DNA of 64,000 bases from an uncultured Oscillospiraceae bacterium (GCA_910585155.1 CAJUEC010000001.1:1-64000); one strand, 5' to 3'; shown: positions 15,940 through 24,359, counted from the first letter of the stretch. The notes: generated from the letters alone by a model not told the origin. Program-made: numbers and translations.

Positions 15940-17381
15940 AACGGCGTGTGTGCAAACTGGCGACCGCCCTGCTCCTGGCGGCCATTCTGCCCGTCTCCCT
16001 GCTGGGGGCGGGGCTGTCCCTGCCCGCCTGCTATCAGGACAGCTACTACGCCCAGCTGCCCCAGCTGTACCGCCGCCTGACGGACAGCCCGGGGAAGCGG
16101 CTGGTCCTGGTGGGAGGCAGCAATGTGGCCTTCGGGGTGGATGTGGGCCTTTTGGAGCATATGCTGGCCCGGTACGGGTACGAGTACACGGTCTGCCCCT
16201 TTGGGCTGTACGCCGCCGTGGGGGCCGGCGCCATGCTGGAGCTGTCTCAGGACCAGCTGCGGGAGGGGGACGTGGTGGTGCTGGCCTTTGAGCCCACGGA
16301 TGAGACCCTGTCCCCCTATTTCGGCGCGTCCGCCTTTTGGAAGTGCGCCGAGGAGGCCCCGGAGCTGCTGGCCGCCGTCAGCCCCGCCCACCAGGCGGCG
16401 CTGGCGGGCAACTACATCGGCTTTCTCCAGGATCGGGCGGCCATCTGCCGCAGCGGGGAATTCCCCCAGCCCAACGGGGTGTATGCCAAAGCCTCCTTTG
16501 GGGAGGACGGCAATTTGAAGTTTTACCGGGCGGGGAATGCCATGGCCCTGGGCTGGGACACCGGCGCGCCGGTGGACCTGGCGGGGGTACAGGTCTCGCC
16601 GGACTTCGCCGGGCAGGTCAACGACTACTGCCGGCGGGCGGGGGAGCGGGGCGCGGAGGTGTACCTCAGCTTCAGCCCGGTGAACCGCTCCGCCCTCACC
16701 GGGGACCCGGCGGCGGGGACGGCGGACTATTTCCGCGCCTGCCTGGACGCCTTTGACTGCCCGGTGATCAGCGACCCCAGCCGCTATGTCCTGGACAGCG
16801 GCTGGTTCTACGACTCCAACTTCCATCTGAACTCCGCCGGGGCGGTGCTGCGCACCTGCCTGCTGGCGGAGGACCTGCTGGCCCAGTTCGGCTGCTACCA
16901 GGAGCTGAGCTTCCCCCGGCCCTCCATGCCGGACCCACTCCCCCAGGAGACAGAGACGGTGGCGGACAGCGGTCATTTCCGCTTCTCCCCCGTGGACGAG
17001 TCGGGCTCCGGGTATGTGGTGTCCGGCCTGACGGAGGAGGGGCTGGCCCAGGCCAGCCTCACCGTCCCCGCCGGCTATGAGGGCGGGCCGGTGGTGGGCA
17101 TAGCGGCCCACGCCCTGGACGGTGCGGAAAAGCTGGAGGAGCTGCGCCTGCCGGAGACGGTGGAGAGCCTGCCGGACGGGGCGTTTTCGGGCTGTCCCCG
17201 GCTGACCCGGCTGGTGCTGGAGCACACCCAGCGGCTGTGCCGCATCACCGAGGGGACCTTTGACGGCGCGCCCCAGGTGAAGATCTATGTTCCCGCCGCC
17301 GCCTACCCCCTCTATCGGGACGGGGATGGCTGTGAGGCCAACCTGTGGTCGGCGCTGCTGAACCGGGTGCTTCGATATTGA
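15936..17381 (+). CDS. secreted SGNH-like protein with C-terminal leucine-rich repeats
   Basis: A 481-residue exported protein with an N-terminal hydrophobic segment (about 7-29). The SGNH-like domain has VLVGGSNVAFG near residue 53 (nucleophile Ser) and WFYDSNFHLNSAG near 290 (late Asp-His). The C-terminal 120 residues hold one or two BspA-type leucine-rich repeats (VVGIAAHALDGAEKLEELRL, TVESLPDGAFSGCPRLTRL). The ATG overlaps the upstream stop (ATGA). With the MBOAT it resembles AlgI plus AlgJ/AlgX or DltB plus DltD partnerships. It is last in the operon and followed by a long hairpin. Confidence 0.78.
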   Translation: MKRRVCKLATALLLAAILPVSLLGAGLSLPACYQDSYYAQLPQLYRRLTDSPGKRLVLVGGSNVAFGVDVGLLEHMLARYGYEYTVCPFGLYAAVGAGAMLELSQDQLREGDVVVLAFEPTDETLSPYFGASAFWKCAEEAPELLAAVSPAHQAALAGNYIGFLQDRAAICRSGEFPQPNGVYAKASFGEDGNLKFYRAGNAMALGWDTGAPVDLAGVQVSPDFAGQVNDYCRRAGERGAEVYLSFSPVNRSALTGDPAAGTADYFRACLDAFDCPVISDPSRYVLDSGWFYDSNFHLNSAGAVLRTCLLAEDLLAQFGCYQELSFPRPSMPDPLPQETETVADSGHFRFSPVDESGSGYVVSGLTEEGLAQASLTVPAGYEGGPVVGIAAHALDGAEKLEELRLPETVESLPDGAFSGCPRLTRLVLEHTQRLCRITEGTFDGAPQVKIYVPAAAYPLYRDGDGCEANLWSALLNRVLRY

Positions 17382-17416
17382 GGCTCTAAAGGCTGGACTT
17401 GAACCAAGCGAAACGG

Positions 17417-17454
17417 GCGGCGCTGATTGGTTTTCCAAAATCAGTCAGCGCCGC
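17417..17454 (+). terminator. hairpin ending the acylation operon
   Basis: GCGGCGCTGA (17417-17426) pairs with TCAGCGCCGC (17445-17454), and TTGGTTTT pairs with AAAATCAG inside, giving a stem of about 17 bp. There is no T-run, so termination may be inefficient. Confidence 0.6.
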
Positions 17455-17498
17455 TCCGCCTGTCCCCGCACAGGGGCTTCAAATTCGCAAAAAGAGTA

Positions 17499-17527
17499 TT
17501 GTCAACCGGGGGAAAGCAGTGTATAAT
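17499..17527 (+). promoter_or_regulatory. sigma-A promoter of the tetR-type gene
   Basis: TTGTCA (17499-17504), a 17-bp gap, then TATAAT (17522-17527), near consensus. Confidence 0.85.
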
Positions 17528-17579
17528 ACCTCCACGATACGGGCGGGGATGCAGGCGGCTTGGGAGGGAAGTGACTGCT

Positions 17580-18194
17580 TTGGACGACACGAGGATGCGG
17601 ATCATTTTTGCGACGATGAAGGCCGTGCGCCAGTACGGCCTGGAGGGGACGCGCATCCAGACGGTCAGCGACCTGGCGGGCGTCTCGCCTGGGGCGCTGT
17701 ACCGCTACTTCGACAGCAAGGACCAGCTGATTGTGGAGTGCTTCAACTATGTGGATCAGCAGGCGGCGGCCATCTTTGAGCACCTGATGCTGAACCCGCT
17801 GACCATGCTCACCGACCCCATGGAGGCGGTGAGGCGGCTGTGGTCGCCCTACTTTCGGTTCTGGGTGGCCCACCCGGATGAGACGGTGTTTTACCACCGA
17901 TTTCGGGACAGCGCTTTTTTTCCAGAATACGACAAGGCCCGGGATTTCTCCTATTTCAATACATTTATTGGCATGGTCCGGCTTTTCAAGCGGGCTTTTC
18001 CCGCGTTGGAGCGGATCAACCAGGACCTGCTGTGGCTTCATATTCTCACATCGACGGTGATGTACGCTAAATATGTAGTAGAGGGGACGCTTCCTGACGA
18101 TCAGGAGACGGAGGACACCATATTCCAGCTGCTGACCACCGGCCTGAGCGGTTATCTGAGGCCGGAGAGCGTTCCCGCGAGACAGGGGAGCTAG
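17580..18194 (+). CDS. TetR/AcrR-family transcriptional regulator
   Basis: About 204 residues. The N-terminal helix-turn-helix is typical: TRMRIIFATMKAVRQYGLEGTR, then VSDLAGVSPGALYRYFDSKDQL. The C-terminal ligand domain is not diagnostic, but aromatic-rich (YFRFWVAHPDETVFYHRF). The start is uncertain: GGAGG at 17563-17567 suits the TTG at 17580 (12 bases) better than the GTG at 17571 (3 bases). The near-consensus promoter 50 bp upstream supports a short leader. Its own operator and target are not evident; no transporter is adjacent. The TAG stop shares its AG with the following inverted repeat. Confidence 0.85.
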   Translation: MDDTRMRIIFATMKAVRQYGLEGTRIQTVSDLAGVSPGALYRYFDSKDQLIVECFNYVDQQAAAIFEHLMLNPLTMLTDPMEAVRRLWSPYFRFWVAHPDETVFYHRFRDSAFFPEYDKARDFSYFNTFIGMVRLFKRAFPALERINQDLLWLHILTSTVMYAKYVVEGTLPDDQETEDTIFQLLTTGLSGYLRPESVPARQGS

Positions 18195-18250
18195 GGCTTG
18201 TTTGAAAATTGGCAGTGCGCCCAGCGGCGAGGGATTTTCAAACAGCCCCT
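18193..18250. repeat. 58-bp inverted repeat at the tetR stop codon
   Basis: The ends AGGGCTTGTTTGAAAA and TTTTCAAACAGCCCCT are near-perfect inverted copies with about 26 bp between. The first AG completes the TAG stop of the regulator. It resembles a shortened relative of the MITE-like elements elsewhere in the window (AGAGCCTGTTT ends). The remaining 18251-18467 has a GTAAATA-AA-TATTTAC palindrome at 18364-18379, perhaps an operator, and no gene. Confidence 0.6.
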
Positions 18251-18467
18251 GGGGACGGGCCGGCGGAGGGCGAAAACAGAGAGCGGCTGAGCGGACGCTG
18301 CTGGCTGACGGTCTCCCTCCCCCTGAAGGCGCTTTATACCGGACAAGTCATCCGGCTTGTGGTGTAAATAAATATTTACTCTCGATTTTGAAGGGAGCGG
18401 ATATCACTGCGCTTGAACAGATCCGAAGCCATAGAGATGGAGCAAATTGAGCGAGGAGCGTGTAGAT

Positions 18468-19385
18468 ATGGAAAAGATTTTGATCGTCGACGACAGCGCT
18501 GTGCAGGCCTCCCAGCTAAAGTCCATTCTGGAGGACGAGTACGAGATTGACATCGCGCAGACGGCGGAGGACGGGCTGTGCCGCGTGACGGGGGAGAACT
18601 ACTCCCTGGTTCTGCTGGATGTGGTAATGCCCGGGATGGACGGCTTTACGCTGCTGAAAAAACTCCAGGAGGAGATCATCACCCAGAGCATTCCGGTGAT
18701 TTTGATCACCAGCCTGTCCGACGTGGAGCATGAGCAGCGCGGTCTGGTCCTGGGGGCGGTGGACTATATCGCCAAGCCCTTCAGCCCCCTGATTGTGAAG
18801 GCCAGGGTCAACACCCACATCAAGCTGTACAATTACCGCAGGCAGGCGGAGCGGCAGTCCATGACGGACCAGCTCACTGGAATTGCCAACCGGCGCAGGT
18901 ATGACCGCTACAGCCTGGTCAAATGGCACGAGGCCGCCCGGCTGCAGCTTCCGCTGTCGATCTGCATGTTTGACATTGACTATTTCAAGGTGTACAATGA
19001 CACCTTCGGCCACCCCGCCGGGGATAAGGTGATTGCCGCCGTGGCGAAAACCATTGCCTCCCGCCTGCACCGCAGCACGGACTTTGTGGCCCGGTACGGA
19101 GGGGAGGAGTTTGTGTCCCTCTCGCTGGGCGACCCCTCCAAGAAGATGTTCGGGCACTTGAAAAAAATCCGGCAGGCCATTGAGGATCTCCACATTCCAC
19201 ACGACCACTCCGTGTCGGAGTGGGTCACGGTGAGCGTGGGCGGGGTCACGGTGATCCCCCCGGCGGAGAGCTCCTATGGGATTCATTTGAAAATCGCGGA
19301 CACCATGCTGTACGACGCGAAAAAGCATGGGCGCAACCGGGTGGTCTGGGCTGACGAGCAGATGAAGCAGCTTTGGGAGAAATAA
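18468..19385 (+). CDS. response regulator diguanylate cyclase (REC-GGDEF)
   Basis: A 305-residue PleD-like protein. The receiver (about 3-120) has IVDDS and the phosphoacceptor Asp in LLDVVMPGMDG near 53. The GGDEF domain (about 135-300) has FDIDYFKVYNDTFGH, the active site RYGGEEF and, five residues before it, RSTD, which fits the inhibitory I-site RxxD. It should make cyclic di-GMP from two GTP under control of phosphorylation. The ATG at 18468 has GAGGAG 9 bases upstream; a TTG at 18447 is less likely. No cognate kinase is adjacent. The next gene encodes a PilZ receptor, probably in the same transcript. Confidence 0.95.
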   Translation: MEKILIVDDSAVQASQLKSILEDEYEIDIAQTAEDGLCRVTGENYSLVLLDVVMPGMDGFTLLKKLQEEIITQSIPVILITSLSDVEHEQRGLVLGAVDYIAKPFSPLIVKARVNTHIKLYNYRRQAERQSMTDQLTGIANRRRYDRYSLVKWHEAARLQLPLSICMFDIDYFKVYNDTFGHPAGDKVIAAVAKTIASRLHRSTDFVARYGGEEFVSLSLGDPSKKMFGHLKKIRQAIEDLHIPHDHSVSEWVTVSVGGVTVIPPAESSYGIHLKIADTMLYDAKKHGRNRVVWADEQMKQLWEK

Positions 19386-19405
19386 GCGAAGGCAGGAGGT
19401 TGAAT

Positions 19406-20101
19406 ATGAGGCTGTTTGGGCTGTTTGGAAGACGGGCAAAGGAGACGCCGCCCCCGGAAGCGGAGGGCGGAAACGATACGGAGGAGCTGGAGCTCTATTC
19501 GGGCATGCGGGTGGAGGTGACGACGGCTGAGGGGCAGCTGCTGTTTGTGGCGAAGCTGCTGGGCCTGCGGGGGAGCCAGGGGGAGCTGCACCAGTACTCC
19601 CAGACCGAGGCGGCGCAGGCGGAGGGGCCGCTTCCCGTCCGGATTCGCGGATACAGCGACCATGAGCGGAAGGCGGTTTACCTGGAGGGGGTCATCACCC
19701 CCCAGCCCAAAAGCATCTGGTCGGTGGAGGAGCTGAAAATCTGCGGCGGGGGAAATGACCGGGCCTTTTTCCGCCTGACCACGAACCTGGACGCCACCGT
19801 CACCATGTTCAGCGGCCTGGAGGCGGGGGAAAAGCCGTGCAGGCTGCTGAATATCAGTGTGGGCGGGGCCAGCATCAGCTCAGACAGCCGCTACCACCAG
19901 GGCGACAAGTTTTTGCTGAAGGTCAAGCTGCTGGAGGACAGGCCGACGTCTGCCATCTTCAGCCAGGTGATCCGGGTCATCGAGCGGGACAACGGCAGGT
20001 TTGAGTACGGCTGTCAGTTCTTGGAGCTGACCGAGGACGACCAGGAGAAGATCACCCAGAACATCTTTGCGGTCCAGCGCCAGCAGCGCGGCCGCTCCTG
20101 A
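19406..20101 (+). CDS. PilZ-domain cyclic di-GMP receptor (YcgR-like)
   Basis: A 231-residue protein with an N-terminal YcgR-type domain (about 30-115) and a C-terminal PilZ domain. The PilZ ligand motifs are intact: RAFFR (RxxxR) near residue 119 and NISVGG (NxSxxG) near 152. AGGAGG lies 6 bases before the ATG. It starts 20 bases after the diguanylate cyclase, so synthesis and sensing of the messenger are paired. In YcgR-like proteins the output is flagellar braking or surface polymer control; the target here is unknown. Confidence 0.9.
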   Translation: MRLFGLFGRRAKETPPPEAEGGNDTEELELYSGMRVEVTTAEGQLLFVAKLLGLRGSQGELHQYSQTEAAQAEGPLPVRIRGYSDHERKAVYLEGVITPQPKSIWSVEELKICGGGNDRAFFRLTTNLDATVTMFSGLEAGEKPCRLLNISVGGASISSDSRYHQGDKFLLKVKLLEDRPTSAIFSQVIRVIERDNGRFEYGCQFLELTEDDQEKITQNIFAVQRQQRGRS

Positions 20102-20148
20102 CCCCGCCGCCGGTTCTTCCGGCGGGACGGGGAGATGTCTGGGGTTCA

Positions 20149-20200
20149 AAGAGCGGATTGCGCCGCCCCCGAGAGGGGCGGCGCAATCCGCTCTTCCATT
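20149..20200 (+). terminator. strong intrinsic terminator after the PilZ gene
   Basis: A perfect 21-bp stem (20149-20169 with 20175-20195), loop of 5 bases, followed by CCATTTTTTG. Confidence 0.92.
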
Positions 20201-20213
20201 TTTTGCTTTAGCG

Positions 20214-20222
20214 TGGTATAAT
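20214..20222 (+). promoter_or_regulatory. extended -10 promoter of proBA
   Basis: TGGTATAAT is an extended -10 element; the -35 region (TTCCAT at 20194-20199) is weak and overlaps the preceding terminator stem. Confidence 0.65.
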
Positions 20223-20278
20223 CAATGTGCCGGCTGCGGGCGCGGTCCGGCACATTGAAGAACAGCGAGGACAGGACG

Positions 20279-21067
20279 ATGAAAATTGTGGTAAAGGTGG
20301 GCACCTCCACCCTGGCCCATCCCACCGGGCGGCTGAACATCCGCCGGGTGGAGGAGCTGGTGAAGGTGCTGTCCGACTTGAAAAATGGGGGACACCAATT
20401 GGTCCTGGTGTCCTCGGGGGCCATCGGCATGGGGGTGGGCAAGCTGAACCTCCCCGGTCGGCCGGCGGATATGCCCACCAAGCAGGCCGCCGCCGCCGTG
20501 GGCCAGTGCGAGCTGATGTACACCTATGACAAGCTGTTCGGGGCGTACAATCACACGGTGGCCCAGCTGCTGCTGACGGCGGAGGACGTGCGCTTCCCCC
20601 AGCGGCGGCAGAACTTTGAAAACGCGGTCCACCGGCTGCTGGAGCTGGGGGCGCTGCCCGTGGTCAACGAGAACGACGCGGTGGCCACCGACGAGGTGGG
20701 GGTGTCCACCACCATCGGGGAGAACGACACCCTCTCCGCCATTGTGGCGGAGTGCGTGGGGGCGGACCTGCTGATTTTGCTCAGCGACATCGACGGGCTC
20801 TACACCGCCGACCCCCGCCGGGACGACCGCGCCGCCCTCATCCCCGAGGTGCGGGAGATCACCTCGGAGCTGCGGGCACTGGCGGGCGCGCCGGGCTCCG
20901 CCCTGGGCACCGGGGGGATGGCCACTAAGCTGAAGGCGGCGGAGATCGCCATGGCCTGCGGCTGCGACATGGTCATTGCCAACGGCCAGCGGCCCCAGCT
21001 GCTCTACGACATCGCGGCCGGGCGGCACACCGGAACCCGCTTCATCGGAAGGAGAGAGGGACAATGA
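20279..21067 (+). CDS. proB: glutamate 5-kinase
   Basis: A 262-residue amino-acid kinase that phosphorylates glutamate at the start of proline synthesis. Motifs include VVKVGTSTL at the N-terminus, LVSSGAIGMGVG, VVNENDAVAT, LLSDIDGLYTADP and GTGGMATKLKAAEIA. The C-terminal PUA domain of E. coli ProB is absent, a known short form. The ATG at 20279 is chosen over one at 20225, which lies only 3 bases after the -10 box. The stop overlaps the proA start (ATGA). Confidence 0.96.
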   Translation: MKIVVKVGTSTLAHPTGRLNIRRVEELVKVLSDLKNGGHQLVLVSSGAIGMGVGKLNLPGRPADMPTKQAAAAVGQCELMYTYDKLFGAYNHTVAQLLLTAEDVRFPQRRQNFENAVHRLLELGALPVVNENDAVATDEVGVSTTIGENDTLSAIVAECVGADLLILLSDIDGLYTADPRRDDRAALIPEVREITSELRALAGAPGSALGTGGMATKLKAAEIAMACGCDMVIANGQRPQLLYDIAAGRHTGTRFIGRREGQ

Positions 21068-22320
21068 TTACACAGGAGCTGCTGGTGCGGGCCAGAACAT
21101 CGAGGGTGGACATGGCCATGGCGGACACCGAGACGAAAAACCGGGCGCTGCTGGCCATGGCGGACGCCCTGGAGAAGAATGCCCCGGCCATTCTGGAGGC
21201 CAACGCCCTGGACCTGCGGGCGGCGGAGGGGAGGGTATCCCCCGTGATGCTGGACCGGCTGGCCCTGAGCGGGGCGCGGATCGCCGGCATGGCCCAGGGG
21301 GTGCGGGAGGTGGCCGCCCTCCCCGACCCGGTGGGCCAGGTGCTGCGCCGGGAGGAGCGGCCCAACGGGCTGGTCATCGAAAAGACCGCCGTCCCCATGG
21401 GGGTCATCGCCATCATCTACGAGAGCCGCCCCAACGTCACCTCCGACGCGGCGGCACTGGCGCTGAAGGCGGGCTCCGCCTGCGTGCTGCGCTGCGGCAA
21501 GGAGGCCCACCGCTCCGCCGCCGCCATCGTGGACGCCCTGCGGGAGGGCCTGTCCGCCGCGGGGCTGCCTCAGGATGCCCTGGGGCTGGTGGAGGACACC
21601 ACCCGGCAGTCCGCCAACGAGCTGATGACGGCATCCGGACTGGTGGACCTGCTCATCCCCAGAGGCGGGGCGGGGCTGATCCGGGCCTGTGTGGACAACG
21701 CCACGGTGCCCGTCATCGAGACGGGCACCGGCATCTGCCACATCTACGTGGACCGGGACGCCGGCCTGGACATGGCGCTGGACATCGTGGAGAACGCCAA
21801 GTGCTCCCGGCCCAGCGTGTGCAATGCCGCGGAGGTGTGCCTGGTCCACCTGGAGATCGCCGGCGCCTTCCTGCCCCGGCTGCGGGAGCGGCTGGCGGAC
21901 GCCCGCGCCGCCCGGGGCCTGCCCCCGGTGGAGCTGCGGCTGGATGAGGAGTCCGCCGCCGTCATCAAGGGCGTCCCCGCCGGGGAGGCCGACTTCGACA
22001 CGGAGTTTTTGGACTACATTTTGGCGGTCAAGGTGGTGGACGGCGTGGACGAGGCCTGCGCCCACATCGCCGCCCACTCCACCGGCCACTCCGAGGCCGT
22101 TGTCACCGGCAATGAGGAGACCGCCCGCCGGTTCCTGGCCCGGGTGGACTCCGCCGCCGTCTATTGGAACGCCTCCACCCGGTTCACCGACGGGGGGGAG
22201 TTCGGCCTGGGCTGCGAGATGGGCATATCCACCCAGCGGCTCCACGCCCGGGGGCCCATGGGGCTGGCGGAGCTGTGCACCTACAAATACCTCATCCGGG
22301 GGACGGGACAGACCCGGTGA
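21064..22320 (+). CDS. proA: gamma-glutamyl phosphate reductase
   Basis: A 418-residue NADPH-dependent reductase converting gamma-glutamyl phosphate to glutamate semialdehyde. Conserved segments are GVIAIIYESRPNVTSDAAALALKAGSA (split: IYESRPNVTSDAA then LKAGSACVLRCGKEA), IPRGGAGLIR, VPVIETGTGICHIYVD and the catalytic Cys in NAKCSRPSVCNA near residue 248. Length is normal. It is translationally coupled to proB, giving the usual proBA operon. A parS site lies just 14 bases after the stop. Confidence 0.97.
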   Translation: MITQELLVRARTSRVDMAMADTETKNRALLAMADALEKNAPAILEANALDLRAAEGRVSPVMLDRLALSGARIAGMAQGVREVAALPDPVGQVLRREERPNGLVIEKTAVPMGVIAIIYESRPNVTSDAAALALKAGSACVLRCGKEAHRSAAAIVDALREGLSAAGLPQDALGLVEDTTRQSANELMTASGLVDLLIPRGGAGLIRACVDNATVPVIETGTGICHIYVDRDAGLDMALDIVENAKCSRPSVCNAAEVCLVHLEIAGAFLPRLRERLADARAARGLPPVELRLDEESAAVIKGVPAGEADFDTEFLDYILAVKVVDGVDEACAHIAAHSTGHSEAVVTGNEETARRFLARVDSAAVYWNASTRFTDGGEFGLGCEMGISTQRLHARGPMGLAELCTYKYLIRGTGQTR

Positions 22321-22330
22321 GGGAGACAAA

Positions 22331-22354
22331 CGAGTGTTTCACGTGAAACACTCG
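22331..22354. other. parS site (ParB-binding centromere sequence)
   Basis: TGTTTCACGTGAAACA at 22335-22350 matches the conserved bacterial parS consensus TGTTNCACGTGAAACA at every position and is extended to a perfect 24-bp palindrome by CGAG/CTCG. ParB (Spo0J) binds such sites to organise and segregate the origin region. It sits between convergent proA and the DUF6512-like gene, where it disrupts no reading frame. Confidence 0.9.
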
Positions 22355-22356
22355 CC

Positions 22357-22881
22357 CTAGACCGGGATGGTGAGGAAGGTGCGCACCGCCCCGCTCAAAT
22401 CGGCGAACAGGGCCGTATCTGGGGGGAAGAAGGTGAACCAGACGATGAGCGCCCCCAGCAGGCCGGTGAGGGCCACCGCCGCCTTGCCCGTCCCCGGCCA
22501 CTCACACAGAGGCCACAGCGCCCGGGGCAGCAGGAAGCCCACCCCCAGCAGGGCGAAGTAGAGCGCCAGGTCCACCGGCAGGCTCTCCCCCCGGAGGGTC
22601 ACGTGGTAGAGGTACCCCGCCCCCTGCATGGCGGCGAACACCGCCGCCGTGCTCAGCAGCCAGGGCGTCCGGCCTGTGCCGCCCCCGCCCCGGCCCACCA
22701 GCAGGGACACCGCCAGCAGGGGGAAGTACAGCAGCTTTCCGTGCTCCCACACGCTCTCCCGCACCGGGGAGATCAGGGCCAGCGCCGGGTTGGGAAGCCA
22801 GCTGTAGAGAAAGTGGAGCAGCACCCCCATGCCCGCGGCAGCCAGATAGAGCAGAACCCATTTTTTGGTTGATTTTTCCAT
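22357..22881 (-). CDS. DUF6512-like membrane protein
   Basis: A 174-residue protein with about five hydrophobic segments. The conserved-looking block SPVRESVWEHGKLLYFP near residue 37 recalls DUF6512 proteins of Clostridia, whose function is unknown. I start it at the ATG at 22881 (MEKSTKKWVLLYL); the longer frame upstream has no homology-like features. It lies between the parS site and spoIVB. Confidence 0.7.
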   Translation of the reverse strand: MEKSTKKWVLLYLAAAGMGVLLHFLYSWLPNPALALISPVRESVWEHGKLLYFPLLAVSLLVGRGGGGTGRTPWLLSTAAVFAAMQGAGYLYHVTLRGESLPVDLALYFALLGVGFLLPRALWPLCEWPGTGKAAVALTGLLGALIVWFTFFPPDTALFADLSGAVRTFLTIPV

Positions 22882-23190
22882 AACCACACCTCGCTTTATC
22901 CTATATATATGTCCGCGCCTGGGCAGACTATGTGGGAAAACGCGGGGTGCGTTCCGGCACGTCCCGTCGAATTTTGTCCAAATCGCCCCAAAAACGTCGA
23001 AACTTTCCAGGATAGCCGCAAAACCCGCCGCCCCGGGCCGGTTTGCCGCCGGCGCCCTGCCAACCCCGCCTGACTTTGCCACGGTGAAAATCCGCCCCGC
23101 CTGCCATATTAACTAGGCGGGCGCCGGAGCGGATGTGGAAGGGCTGTTCCACACCTGCCCCGGTCTCCGCCAGTTTCAAAAAGGCGGTGA

Positions 23191-24234
23191 ATGGATTTGA
23201 ATGAAGAAACCAGACCATATATGGGGGCGGCGGTCCTTCGCGGGCTGGGACTGCTGCTGGCGGCGGTGCTGACGCTGTGGCCCACGGCGGCGTGGGCCAG
23301 CCCGGCCACGGTGGTGCCGGTGGGTCGGGCGGTGGGCATCAAGCTCTTTTCCGACGGCGTGGTGGTGGTGGGCACCTCGGAGATCGCCACCGACGGGGGC
23401 AGCGTGAACCCGGCCAAGGCCTGCGGCCTCAAAGAGGGGGACATCATCACCCACATCAACTCCACCGAGGTGGACACCATTGAGGAGGTCTCCGCCCTGC
23501 TCCAGAAGCTGGAGGGGGAGGCCATGAGCATCCGGGCCATCCGGGACGACAAGCAGGTGCAGTTCACCGCGAAGGCGGCGCTGTGCTCCGCCGACGGGGC
23601 CTACAAGCTGGGGGCCTGGATCCGGGATTCCATGGCGGGCATCGGCACGGTGACCTACTACTGCCCGGAGACCGGGGCCTTCGGCGCCCTGGGCCACGGC
23701 ATCAACGACACGGACACCGCGCTGCTCATGCCCCTGGAGAGCGGCTCCATCCTGCCCGCTACCGTGGCGGGGGTGGAGAAGGGGAAGGCGGGCTCCCCCG
23801 GCCAGCTCCAGGGGGTGTTTGACACCAAGGCCACCCTGGGCCTGCTCCACGCCAATACCGCCGGCGGCGTGTTCGGCGTGATGGCGGACAGCGGCTGGGT
23901 GGAGGGCACACCGGTGGAGGTGGCCGGCCGGGACGAGGTGCGGGAGGGCGGCGCCTCCATCCTGTGCAATATCTCCGGAGACCGGGTGGAGGAGTACGCT
24001 GTGCGCATCGAGAAGGTGTTCCCCCAGCGGGAGGACGACTGCCGGGACTACCTGCTCAAGGTCACCGACCCCCGCCTGCTGGAGACCACCGGCGGCATTG
24101 TCCAGGGGATGAGCGGCAGCCCCATCCTCCAGAACGGCAAAATCGTGGGCGCGGTGACCCACGTGCTGGTGGACGACCCCACCAGCGGGTACGGCATCTA
24201 TCTGGGGCGGATGCTCCACCAGATTGATAACTGA
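23191..24234 (+). CDS. spoIVB: SpoIVB peptidase
   Basis: A 347-residue S55 serine protease of the sporulation signalling pathway. It is secreted from the forespore into the intermembrane space, where it triggers pro-sigma-K processing in Bacillus. An N-terminal membrane segment (about 16-37) is followed by a PDZ domain (about 55-115; GLKEGDIITHINS) and the peptidase domain with His in GALGHGIND, Ser in GMSGSPI near residue 310 and Asp in VLVDDPTSGYGIY. The ATG has AGGCGGTGA upstream. The order spoIVB-spo0A is the standard one in endospore formers. Confidence 0.96.
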   Translation: MDLNEETRPYMGAAVLRGLGLLLAAVLTLWPTAAWASPATVVPVGRAVGIKLFSDGVVVVGTSEIATDGGSVNPAKACGLKEGDIITHINSTEVDTIEEVSALLQKLEGEAMSIRAIRDDKQVQFTAKAALCSADGAYKLGAWIRDSMAGIGTVTYYCPETGAFGALGHGINDTDTALLMPLESGSILPATVAGVEKGKAGSPGQLQGVFDTKATLGLLHANTAGGVFGVMADSGWVEGTPVEVAGRDEVREGGASILCNISGDRVEEYAVRIEKVFPQREDDCRDYLLKVTDPRLLETTGGIVQGMSGSPILQNGKIVGAVTHVLVDDPTSGYGIYLGRMLHQIDN

Positions 24235-24280
24235 CTGTAATTTATGATTTTTTGATTGCAAAACCGGGCTGTAACCGAAA

Positions 24281-24359
24281 TTCGACAGCATGTGTCGAAC
24301 GAAAACTTTGACAAAAAGCGGAAAACCTTCTTGCCATGTGGGGGAATCTGTGGTATTTT
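24281..24359 (+). promoter_or_regulatory. spo0A promoter region with 0A boxes
   Basis: TTCGACA (24281-24287) and TGTCGAA (24293-24299) are two inverted perfect 0A boxes (TGNCGAA), the Spo0A target. Downstream, TTGCCA (24331-24336), a 17-bp gap and TATTTT (24354-24359) make a plausible sigma-A promoter. GGGGAATCT at 24341 looks like a sigma-H -10, but no well-spaced -35 was found. Confidence 0.7.

Noticed and set aside
20102..20278. T-box leader upstream of proBA
   Set aside because: The extended -10 box is only about 55 bp from the proB start, leaving no room for a T-box; the hairpin there is the PilZ gene terminator.
24308..24313. Perfect TTGACA as the spo0A -35 box
   Set aside because: No -10 box lies 16-18 bp downstream; the TTGCCA/TATTTT pair has better spacing.
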